A stretch of 15,869 nt of DNA from Clostridium sp. (GCA_004554205.1 SFNH01000035.1:1-15869), one strand, 5' to 3'; positions 6,659 to 12,866 are shown, counted from the first letter of the stretch. Translations and numbers: made by a program. Notes: generated from the letters alone by a model not told the origin.

Positions 6659-7541
6659 ACCCATCAAGAACCGGCATGAATTTGTGGTGCTGTTCGATGT
6701 GGAGAACGGCAATCCAAACGGCGACCCTGATGCGGGCAATATGCCCCGCGTGGACCCCGAGACCGGCTACGGCCTTGTGACGGATGTGTGCCTCAAGCGC
6801 AAGATCCGCAACTATGTGGAGACCGCCAAGGAGTGGGAGAGCGGCTATCGCATCTATATCAAGGACGGCGTTCCTCTGAACACCAGCGACAAGGAAGCCT
6901 GTGCCTATGTAGGGGTTGATCCGGACAAGCTGAAGGATGCAAAGAAAAATGACGAGCATCTGGATGAAAAGCTCCGGGACTTCATGTGCTCCAACTTCTA
7001 CGATATCCGTACCTTCGGCGCGGTGATGACCACCTTTGTGAAGGGGGCCCTCAACTGCGGTCAGGTGCGGGGACCGGTGCAGCTGGGCTTTGCCCGCAGC
7101 GTCGATCCTATTTTGCCGCAGGAGGTGACCATCACCCGCGTGGCCATCACTACCGAGGCGGACGCGGAGAAGAAGGGCACGGAGATGGGCCGCAAGTACA
7201 TCATCCCATATGGCCTGTATCGCGTGGAGGGTTACGTTTCCGCCAACCTTGCCCGCAAGACCACCGGCTTTTCTCAGGAGGATCTTGACCTTCTGTGGAC
7301 TGCTATTTTGAATATGTTTGAAAATGACCACTCCGCCGCGCGGGGCAAGATGGCCGTCCGGGAACTGATCGTTTTCAAGCATGACTGTGAGCTGGGCTGT
7401 GCCCCTGCCCATAAGCTCTTTGAACTGGTGAAGGCGGCACGAAAGGACGGTGTGACTACGCCTAGATGCTATGACGATTATGCCGTCACCGTGGACGAAG
7501 AGAAACTGCCGGAGGGCGTAACCTGCACACGGATGGGGTGA
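6651..7541 (+). CDS. cas7c: Cas7c (Csd2), Cascade backbone subunit
   Basis: Cas7c coats the crRNA spacer as a helical filament that forms the Cascade backbone. The 296-residue protein begins MPEPIKNRHEFVVLFDVENGNPNGDPDAGNMPR, the hallmark Csd2 start, and continues with the RRM-like fold including TDVCLKRKIRNYVE and the FYDIRTFGAVM segment. The frame is open from 6591, but ATG 6651 is chosen because AAGGAGG (6635-6641) stands 9 bases before it and the family signature begins there. It overlaps the end of cas8c by eight bases and overlaps the cas4 start by four (GTGA). Complete and apparently functional. Confidence 0.94.
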   Translation: MPEPIKNRHEFVVLFDVENGNPNGDPDAGNMPRVDPETGYGLVTDVCLKRKIRNYVETAKEWESGYRIYIKDGVPLNTSDKEACAYVGVDPDKLKDAKKNDEHLDEKLRDFMCSNFYDIRTFGAVMTTFVKGALNCGQVRGPVQLGFARSVDPILPQEVTITRVAITTEADAEKKGTEMGRKYIIPYGLYRVEGYVSANLARKTTGFSQEDLDLLWTAILNMFENDHSAARGKMAVRELIVFKHDCELGCAPAHKLFELVKAARKDGVTTPRCYDDYAVTVDEEKLPEGVTCTRMG

Positions 7542-7819
7542 TTTATCCCGAGGAGGATTTCCTCCAACTCTCCGGTTTGCAGCACTTCAAGTTCTGCCGC
7601 CGCCAGTGGGCGCTTATCCATATCGAGAACCAGTGGGCAGAAAATTTCCGCACCACCGACGGAGCGATCCTTCACGAAAACGCCCACAACGGTGGATTTA
7701 CCGAGAGCCGGGGAGACCTCCTCGTCACCCGGGATATGCGCATTTTTTCCCGGACACTGGGTGTGTCCGGCGCCTGCGATGTGTTGGAATTCCGCCGGGG
7801 AAAAACGGGCACCCCGTAA
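7538..7819 (+). pseudogene. cas4: Truncated cas4 fused to the CRISPR array
   Basis: GTG 7538 starts a Cas4 reading frame in the normal I-C position after cas7c. Only about 90 residues remain, against roughly 200-220 in intact I-C Cas4. Present are the first iron-sulfur cysteine (C20 in HFKFCRRQWAL), the nuclease histidine (H46 in LHENAH) and the aspartate D81 in GACDVLEF. Missing are the catalytic Glu and the QxxxY region and the three C-terminal cysteines that complete the cluster. From about base 7809 the sequence is CRISPR repeat, and the frame stops at TAA 7817-7819 inside repeat 1. The protein cannot be an active Cas4. The deletion that made it also removed cas1, cas2 and the leader, which normally follow cas4. 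Confidence 0.9.
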
Positions 7820-8516
7820 GGGGTGCGTGGATTGAAATATCTCCGGCGCACTGGAGAATGCAGCGGCTGTTAGTCGCACCCCGCGAGGGGTTCGTGGATT
7901 GAAATATCAGGATGATATTTGCCATAGGTTACACCCCCAGTCGCACCCCGCGAGGGGTGCGTGGATTGAAATTCATTGAGTGCCTTTCCTGGCACCGTGA
8001 CCGTACGTCGCACCCCGCAAGGGGTGCGTGGATTGAAATACGGATCGCCACAAAAGCGTGGCCTGGGCCGCCCGGGTCGCACCCCGCAAGGGGTGCGTGG
8101 ATTGAAATGCCCAGAGCAGCAACACTCTGGTGGTGGAGCTGGCGTCGCACCCCGCGAGGGGTGCGTGGATTGAAATATGCTTAGAGTGTCCCCCGGGTCG
8201 GGTAGACCGAAAGTCGCACCCCGCAAGGGGTGCGTGGATTGAAATCACGGCTGCGCCCACGGGCTACGACGCCGGGCAGGTCGCACCCCGCAAGGGGTGC
8301 GTGGATTGAAATAATGGCCCTGCCTGCTACTGCATCGAGCCGGGTGGTCGCACCCCGCAAGGGGTGCGTGGATTGAAATGGCGCCGTCCGCTACCGCTGC
8401 ACCGCTATCACCACGTCGCACCCCGCAAGGGGTGCGTGGATTGAAATTCTCTTTTTGCCGTTCATGCCCAGCAGGGTCAGAACGTCGCACCCCGCAAGGG
8501 GTGCGTGGATTGAAAT
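7806..8516 (+). CRISPR. Type I-C CRISPR array, 11 repeats and 10 spacers, no leader
   Basis: The 33-base repeat begins GTCGCACCCC and ends GTGGATTGAAAT, the type I-C form, read on the plus strand. Repeats start at 7806, 7873, 7940, 8007, 8076, 8144, 8213, 8280, 8347, 8415 and 8484; spacers are 34-36 bases and all differ. The stem GCACCCC/GGGGTGC closes on a four-base loop: GCAA in repeats 4, 5 and 7-11, GCGA in 2, 3 and 6, GTAA in repeat 1. Repeat 1 lacks the first three bases (CGG for GTC). Repeat 2 has TTC for TGC, breaking one stem pair. No leader separates the array from the broken cas4, and the last repeat is a perfect copy with no further repeat after it. Confidence 0.97.
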
Positions 8517-8561
8517 GGGCTCGGGAACACCCAAGCGCGCCCCGCCTGCAAAAAATAGAGC
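8517..8561. other. Unassigned stretch between the array and the MerR promoter
   Basis: These 45 bases follow the last repeat. The first 35 or so are of spacer length and GC-rich, so they may be an orphan spacer whose trailing repeat was lost, or simply flanking DNA. No terminator for the array is visible here. Confidence 0.4.
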
Positions 8562-8591
8562 TTGACAATTTCAAAACCTATTTTCTATAAT
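8562..8591 (+). promoter_or_regulatory. Promoter of the interrupted MerR gene
   Basis: TTGACA (8562-8567) and TATAAT (8586-8591) are both perfect consensus boxes with an 18-base spacer, slightly long, as often at MerR-controlled promoters. The ribosome site GGAGG (8636-8640) and ATG 8649 follow. Confidence 0.8.
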
Positions 8592-8603
8592 AGTATTATA
8601 ATC

Positions 8604-8619
8604 CGTTCACCTATGAACG
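8604..8619. promoter_or_regulatory. Palindrome downstream of the MerR promoter, possible operator
   Basis: CGTTCA (8604-8609) and TGAACG (8614-8619) are perfect inverted arms around CCTA. The element lies just after the expected transcription start, a repressor position. MerR regulators usually bind within the -35/-10 spacer, so the binding protein, if any, may be another one. Confidence 0.45.
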
Positions 8620-8648
8620 AAGCAAGCGCTTTTTTGGAGGTTTTTGCA

Positions 8649-9455
8649 ATGGGAATGGAAAAAGAACTCTTCCAAATTACGGAGGCTGCCCGGGCCTGCG
8701 GTCTCTCCCGCAGCACGCTCCTGCGCATGGAGGAATAGGGCCTATTGACCCCAGCCTACATCGCGCCCGACAGCGGCCGCCGCTACTACGACAACCACAA
8801 TGTGGCCCGTATCATGCAAATAGAGAAGTTCAAGTCCATGGGCATAAGTAATGAGCAGATTATCAACTACTTCGTCCGGGGCGGAGAAGCCACCGATATA
8901 CTCGCAACTCTGGTGGAGCGTTTGCACGATTTTCAACGCAGCGTGGAGGAACTTCGTCTGCGGGTACGGGAAAAGGCCGGTATGTCCGTACAAGTAATAA
9001 CGCTGCCTGCTGTTACCTGCATCATGCGTCGCTACTGGGGACATACCAGCCAGGAAAAGTACAACGCCATGTACGCCCTGTACCATGAGTGTATACGAAA
9101 GGGCTATATACTGTCAGATGACCCGCTTTTTACTATCTCAGACCGAAAAGATTTTTTGGATGGGTATATCGGCAAGGATCCCTTTCCCTTTGATGTCTGC
9201 GTTCCGCTGCGGGCGGATAAAGCCCCGGCCGAGGCTGTGGTGTTACCGGAGTGCCGGGCGCTCTCGGTACTCTACTACGGCGAATACGGCGGCATGGACG
9301 AGGCGTGGCTGACCCTGGGCAGAGAGGTAAAGGCTCGGGGTCTGAAGCCCAATGCCCCGCCCCGTGTACTGGGCATTGTAGCTCCCTACACAGGCCGGGA
9401 GATCAATGCCCAACGCTACTGCTCCCGCCTTGTCTTGCCGGTGGAGGAGGAATAA
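8649..9455 (+). pseudogene. MerR-family regulator with GyrI-like domain, interrupted by in-frame TAG
   Basis: Read through one stop, this is a 268-position MerR/BmrR-type regulator: N-terminal helix-turn-helix (LFQITEAARACGLSRSTLLRMEE, about 7-29), then GLLTPAYIAPDSGRRYYDN, the MerR wing, a coiled-coil linker, and a C-terminal GyrI-like effector-binding domain from about residue 115 (VQVITLPAVTCIMRRYWG to CRALSVLYYGEYGG). Codon 30 is TAG (8736-8738), in a position where MerR proteins usually carry Lys, Gln or Glu. The frame reopens at once, and TTG 8745 lies 10 bases after GGAGGA (8729-8734), so a 236-residue protein without its DNA-binding helix-turn-helix could be made by re-initiation. Simplest reading: a recent nonsense mutation or a base error. 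The promoter is intact and the rest of the frame undamaged, so the event is young. Confidence 0.8.
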
Positions 9456-9470
9456 AAAGCTATAATAATG

Positions 9471-9514
9471 CAGCCGCAGATCGGACAAACCTCGGTCTGC
9501 GGCTGATTTTATTT
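9471..9514 (+). terminator. Intrinsic terminator after the MerR gene
   Basis: CAGCCGCAGA (9471-9480) pairs perfectly with TCTGCGGCTG (9496-9505), extendable inward by several pairs, followed by ATTTTATTT. It lies between converging genes and may also act on the minus strand, where the following T-run is weaker. Confidence 0.82.
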
Positions 9515-10109
9515 ACTTGTCAAAGGCAGGGTTGGTGAAGTACACATTCTTTTGATCCATTTTCTCTCGAGCAAGGCGGAGTCCTTCTCCGAATCTCTGG
9601 AAGTGGACAACCTCCCGGGCCCGCAGAAACTTAATGACATCATTCACATCTGGGTCATCGGAAAGCCGCAGGATATTGTCGTAGGTTACCCGGGCTTTCT
9701 GTTCGGCACTCAGATCCTCGGTTAGGTCTGCGATCACATCTCCCGTTACGGCTATAGATGCGGCATTCCAGGGAAAGCCGGAGGCTGCCGCCGGATATAC
9801 GCCTGTGGTGTGATCCACGAAGTAGGCGTCAAAGCCTGCCGTTTTGATGTCCTTTTCTGAAAGATTCCGCGTAAGCTGGTGAACAATGGTGCCAATCATC
9901 TCCAGGTGACCCAGCTCCTCCGTTCCGATGTCCGTCAGTAAGCCCTTTAGCTCGGCATAGGGCATGGCGTACCTCTGACTTAAATACCGCAGGGATGCAC
10001 CTAGTTCGCCGTCCGGGCCACCATACTGACTGATAATCACCGCCGCCAGCTTCGGGTTAGGGTTGGCGATGCGTACGGGATATTGCAGTTTTTTTTCATA
10101 TACAAACAT
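9513..10109 (-). CDS. cotJC: CotJC, manganese-catalase-like spore coat protein
   Basis: A 198-residue ferritin-like protein of the manganese catalase family, the CotJC branch found in the inner spore coat. Signature segments are MFVYEKKLQYPVRI at the start, IISQYGGPDGELGASLRYLSQRY (about 26-48), the metal-site helix DIGTEELGHLEM with Glu and His ligands, and REVVHFQRFGE near the C-terminus carrying the second Glu/His set. Length matches the family. Its ATG shares a base with the stop of the upstream gene (TGATG at 10111-10107), so translation is coupled; the ribosome site GGAGGAAA lies in the end of the upstream frame. Expected expression is in the mother cell during sporulation. Confidence 0.93.
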   Translation of the reverse strand: MFVYEKKLQYPVRIANPNPKLAAVIISQYGGPDGELGASLRYLSQRYAMPYAELKGLLTDIGTEELGHLEMIGTIVHQLTRNLSEKDIKTAGFDAYFVDHTTGVYPAAASGFPWNAASIAVTGDVIADLTEDLSAEQKARVTYDNILRLSDDPDVNDVIKFLRAREVVHFQRFGEGLRLAREKMDQKNVYFTNPAFDK

Positions 10110-10579
10110 CAGCTATTTCCTCCTTCGTCCCAAGGCCACGGATCATTGAGCCAGCGGTAGCCGTCGGGTGTGGTGTCAGTCTGCAGAATCGGGCCGTAGG
10201 TCTCCTGGTAGCGCTTGCGTCCCTCCTGAGCCAGGGCAATATAGCTCCAGTACAGCTCCAAAGCCTCCCGGTCATCCGCATGGGTGGTCAGGTAAAGCCC
10301 CAGTTCATCCACGGCGAAGTCCAGGGCCATCAGTTCGGATAGAGCGCTGTTCACGGCCGGAAAGCGACTTTTCAGCTCTTTTTGAAAGGGCAGGTCCAAC
10401 CCCGGAAATAGCGTTCCCTGTTGTAGCGCCTCCCGGCGGTCATACTGTTTAGGGTTCTTGCACTGCATGGGAATATAAGGAAAAGCCAGCGGTGCGCATA
10501 CGCCGGGCAGTGAGCCCTGCTGTGTGGGGCAGGACGCCGACTCCATGCCCGCGGCAGATTTTTCCGTATACAATTTCAT
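10109..10579 (-). CDS. cotJAB: CotJA-CotJB fusion protein (spore coat)
   Basis: One continuous 156-residue frame carries both small CotJ proteins that are separate genes in Bacillus. The first half (about 1-70) is CotJA-like: LAFPYIPMQ, then the RREALQQGTLFPGLDLPF motif. The second half (about 77-152) is CotJB-like: LSELMALDFAVDELGLYLTTHADDREALELY and the C-terminal YRWLNDPWPWDEG. There is no stop or ribosome site between the halves. ATG at 10579 follows AGGAGG (complement of 10582-10587). The open frame extends further upstream but runs antisense through cwlD and shows no coat-protein features. CotJA and CotJB accompany CotJC in assembling the coat layer. A base error removing a stop cannot be excluded. 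Confidence 0.82.
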   Translation of the reverse strand: MKLYTEKSAAGMESASCPTQQGSLPGVCAPLAFPYIPMQCKNPKQYDRREALQQGTLFPGLDLPFQKELKSRFPAVNSALSELMALDFAVDELGLYLTTHADDREALELYWSYIALAQEGRKRYQETYGPILQTDTTPDGYRWLNDPWPWDEGGNS

Positions 10580-10597
10580 TTCCTCCTCATAGGGTTT

Positions 10598-10613
10598 TGT
10601 TCCGCACGGAACA
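10598..10613. promoter_or_regulatory. Palindrome upstream of cotJ
   Basis: TGTTCCG (10598-10604) and CGGAACA (10607-10613) are perfect inverted arms around CA, in the untranslated region 19 bases before the cotJAB start. It could be a regulator site or a short leader hairpin. About 10 bases further upstream on the minus strand is CATAAAAT (complement of 10618-10625), a partial match to the sigma-E/G -10, without a convincing -35. Confidence 0.35.
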
Positions 10614-10653
10614 CTCCATTTTATGCAGCGGAAAAAGAAAAGGGGACAGGGGA

Positions 10654-10707
10654 TTTTCATTTGCGGTAAAATGTGATAGAATGAATCAGGAATACGGCGC
10701 ATACAAT
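10654..10707 (+). promoter_or_regulatory. Candidate promoters for cwlD
   Basis: Two overlapping possibilities. CATACAAT (10700-10707) is a perfect match to the -10 consensus of the sporulation factors sigma-E and sigma-G, which drive cwlD in Bacillus subtilis; its -35 is not clear. TTTTCA (10654-10659) with TAGAAT (10677-10682), spacer 17, is a weak sigma-A-like pair. If CATACAAT is used, transcription begins after the ATG at 10706, supporting translation from 10733. Confidence 0.38.
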
Positions 10708-10732
10708 GACCCGAAAGGGGAGAGGCGTCGTG

Positions 10733-11452
10733 ATGGTGTTGCTGAAAAAAAGGACTCTGCTGTCGGTCTGCGGAGCCATAATCTTGGCTCTTGGGGCGGT
10801 GTGTGCCCTGTATATTTCCCGGGACAAGCCGGCCATGTCCACCGTAAGGTCGCTGTCTTCCGCAGAGATTCTGGTCCTGGATGCCGGACACGGTGGGGAG
10901 GACGGTGGAGCGGTCTCTGCAGCCGGAGTGCCGGAGAGTCATATCAATTTGCAGATCGTGCAAAAGATGGAGCAGCTTTTCACCTTTGTAGGGGAGAGCG
11001 CCGCCCTCACGCGCACCGGTCCGGACGCCGTCTATTCCGGCGATGCCAAAACCCTTCGGGAGAAAAAAATTTCCGATCTGAATAACCGCGTGGAGATGAT
11101 AAATCAAACACCACATGGCTTTCTGATCAGCATACATCAAAATAGTCTCCCGGGCACCAAGGCCCGGGGCGCCCAGGTGTTTTATAACGCTGTAGCCCCC
11201 GCTAAAGACGCCGCTGTCTCCGTGCAACAGGCGCTTAACAGCGGCATTAACGGTACCAACCGAAAAAATGCCAAGCAAATCGATGAATCCATCTTTTTAA
11301 TGAATAATATTCAGCGTCCGGGCATCCTTGTGGAGTGTGGATTTCTGTCCCACGCAGAAGAAGCGGAGATTCTTCAGACGGACAGCCACCAGCTTCGTCT
11401 GTCTACCGCCATCGTGTCCGGGTATCTACAAAGCAGAACGGAGAACGAATAG
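10733..11452 (+). CDS. cwlD: CwlD, N-acetylmuramoyl-L-alanine amidase for spore cortex
   Basis: CwlD removes the peptide side chain from muramic acid so that muramic-delta-lactam can form in the spore cortex, which is required for cortex lysis at germination. The 239-residue protein has an N-terminal membrane anchor (residues 8-28), then the Amidase_3 domain with zinc ligands H53 (DAGHGG), E68 (PESHINL) and H135 (SIHQNS) and the catalytic E201 (LVECGFLS). The start at 10733 is preferred over the in-frame ATG 10706 because GGGGAGAGG (10715-10723) suits it and because a sporulation -10 overlaps 10706. Divergent from cotJ, and two bases upstream of radA, so the two are probably cotranscribed. 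It uses TAG as its stop. Confidence 0.9.
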   Translation: MVLLKKRTLLSVCGAIILALGAVCALYISRDKPAMSTVRSLSSAEILVLDAGHGGEDGGAVSAAGVPESHINLQIVQKMEQLFTFVGESAALTRTGPDAVYSGDAKTLREKKISDLNNRVEMINQTPHGFLISIHQNSLPGTKARGAQVFYNAVAPAKDAAVSVQQALNSGINGTNRKNAKQIDESIFLMNNIQRPGILVECGFLSHAEEAEILQTDSHQLRLSTAIVSGYLQSRTENE

Positions 11453-11454
11453 CC

Positions 11455-12825
11455 ATGAAAGCCAAAACTCTATTCTATTGTACCCAGTGCGGCAACGAAA
11501 CACCTAAGTGGGCGGGGCGCTGCCCTTCCTGCGGAGCCTGGAACACCGTCGTGGAGCAACCGGAGATAAGGGCGTCTGTTAAAAAGGGTACTCGTTCATC
11601 TATTAAAGGACCTGTAAAGGCAAGTGCCATTACAGATATGTCCACCGATCAGGAGATTCGATTTTCCACCGGTATGGGTGAGCTGGATCGGGTTTTAGGC
11701 GGCGGCGCGGTGAAAGGCTCTCTGGTGCTGGTGGGTGGAGCTCCCGGCATCGGTAAGTCCACCCTCATGCTGCAAATCTGTAAAAGACTGGGCGAGCAGT
11801 TCCGGGTTCTCTATGTCTCCGGCGAAGAATCCGTCCACCAACTCAAGCTCCGGGCGCAGCGTTTGCACGCAGAAAGTGAAAATCTTTTCGTCCTCTCGGA
11901 GACGAATTTGGGCGATGTCCTGGAGTGTGTTCAGACCGAACAGCCGGACATTCTCATTGTGGACTCCATTCAGACCCTGTATAACGAGGAGATCAATTCT
12001 CCCGCCGGCGGTATCGGTCAGGTCAAGGACTGCACCATGAAGCTTATGCAGCTGGCTAAAGAGGGAAATATCACCATTTTTGTCATCGGCCATGTGAATA
12101 AAGAGGGCTTTATAGCCGGGCCAAAGGTCCTGGAACACATGGTGGACTGCGTGCTCTACTTTGAGGGCGATCAGCACATGACTTACCGCATCCTGCGCGC
12201 CGCCAAAAACCGCTTCGGAGCTACCAACGAGATTGGCGTATTTGAGATGCTGGACAGTGGTCTGCGGGAGGTAGAGAATCCCTCTGAGATGCTTCTCTCC
12301 GGCCGTCCGGAGGATGCCCCCGGCTCCTGCGTTACCTGTGTGATGGAGGGTGCCCGCCCGGTCCTGGCCGAGGTGCAGGCCCTGGTAGCCCCGTCCAACG
12401 CCAATTATCCCCGCCGCACCTGCAATGGTCTGGATTCTAACCGCGCCGCCATGCTCTTGGCGGTGCTGGAAAAGCGTGGCGGCCTGAAGGTCTCCCAGTG
12501 CGACGCCTATTTTAACATCATCGGTGGCCTGACTCTGGATGAGCCCGCCTCCGACCTGGCCGTTCTGACCGCCATTGCCTCCAGCTATTTGGATAAGCCT
12601 GTCCCCACCAAGCTGGCCGCCGTAGGGGAGGTGGGCCTCTCCGGTGAACTGCGCAGCATCAACCATATTGAGCAGCGTTTAGCCGAGGTGCAGCGCCTGG
12701 GCTTCACCCAGTGTATCGTCCCGTCCCAGCAGGCCCATAAGCTCCGCGCCCCCGGTGACCTGCGCCTCCTACCCGTTAAAAACATCGGACAGGTCCTGCG
12801 CCTTCTGGCTCACGACGACCTTTAA
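11455..12825 (+). CDS. radA: DNA repair protein RadA (Sms)
   Basis: RadA is a RecA-related, DnaB-like ATPase that promotes branch migration in homologous recombination and repair. The 456-residue protein has all four parts: an N-terminal four-cysteine zinc finger (C9, C12, C23, C26), Walker A GGAPGIGKST with K101, the RadA-specific KNRFG motif (251-255), and a C-terminal Lon-protease-like domain (GGLTLDEPASDLAVLTAIASS and GEVGLSGELR). ATG 11455 begins exactly at the family start KAKTLFYCTQCG; the longer open frame upstream runs through the end of cwlD and is not used. Gap to cwlD is two bases, with GGAG (11441-11444) upstream. Normal length and no damage seen. Confidence 0.97.
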   Translation: MKAKTLFYCTQCGNETPKWAGRCPSCGAWNTVVEQPEIRASVKKGTRSSIKGPVKASAITDMSTDQEIRFSTGMGELDRVLGGGAVKGSLVLVGGAPGIGKSTLMLQICKRLGEQFRVLYVSGEESVHQLKLRAQRLHAESENLFVLSETNLGDVLECVQTEQPDILIVDSIQTLYNEEINSPAGGIGQVKDCTMKLMQLAKEGNITIFVIGHVNKEGFIAGPKVLEHMVDCVLYFEGDQHMTYRILRAAKNRFGATNEIGVFEMLDSGLREVENPSEMLLSGRPEDAPGSCVTCVMEGARPVLAEVQALVAPSNANYPRRTCNGLDSNRAAMLLAVLEKRGGLKVSQCDAYFNIIGGLTLDEPASDLAVLTAIASSYLDKPVPTKLAAVGEVGLSGELRSINHIEQRLAEVQRLGFTQCIVPSQQAHKLRAPGDLRLLPVKNIGQVLRLLAHDDL

Positions 12826-12831
12826 TCACAA

Positions 12832-12866
12832 AAAAGTCCTCCGTTTTGCACGGAGGACTTTTCCTT
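12832..12866. terminator. Bidirectional terminator between radA and the small membrane gene
   Basis: AAAAGTCCTCCG (12832-12843) and CGGAGGACTTTT (12851-12862) are perfect complements around a seven-base loop. A-tracts and T-tracts on both sides let it serve radA on the plus strand and the minus-strand gene that ends at 12866. Confidence 0.88.

Noticed and set aside
7538..7819. The short Cas4 frame as a functional mini-Cas4 or an anti-CRISPR-like factor
   Set aside because: It lacks the rest of the nuclease site and three of four cluster cysteines, and its last residues come from the CRISPR repeat; truncation explains it fully.
7839..8483. Spacers matching the window itself (self-targeting)
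   Set aside because: Reading by eye I saw no spacer with a long match elsewhere in the window; a proper search against the whole genome and phage databases would be needed to say more.
7806..8516. Array read on the minus strand with its leader at 8517-8640
   Set aside because: Type I-C repeats end with GTGGATTGAAAT/C as the crRNA 5' handle, which sets plus-strand orientation; the AT-rich region at 8562-8640 is explained by a promoter and ribosome site for the MerR gene.
7912..8574. Several 60-120 codon open frames on both strands across the array, with repeated peptide patterns such as GVRGLK or NPRTPCGVR
   Set aside because: They are translations of the CRISPR repeat in different frames; the peptide periodicity is the 67-69 base repeat-spacer period, not a protein repeat.
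8736..8738. TAG in the MerR gene as evidence for amber recoding (pyrrolysine or stop reassignment)
   Set aside because: cwlD in the same window ends with TAG (11450-11452) exactly where the family ends, so TAG works as a stop here; no readthrough element is visible after codon 30. A point mutation is simpler.
10580..11278. Minus-strand upstream extension of the cotJAB frame to 389 codons
   Set aside because: It runs antisense through cwlD, shows no coat-protein similarity, and a strong ribosome site with ATG at 10579 marks the true start.
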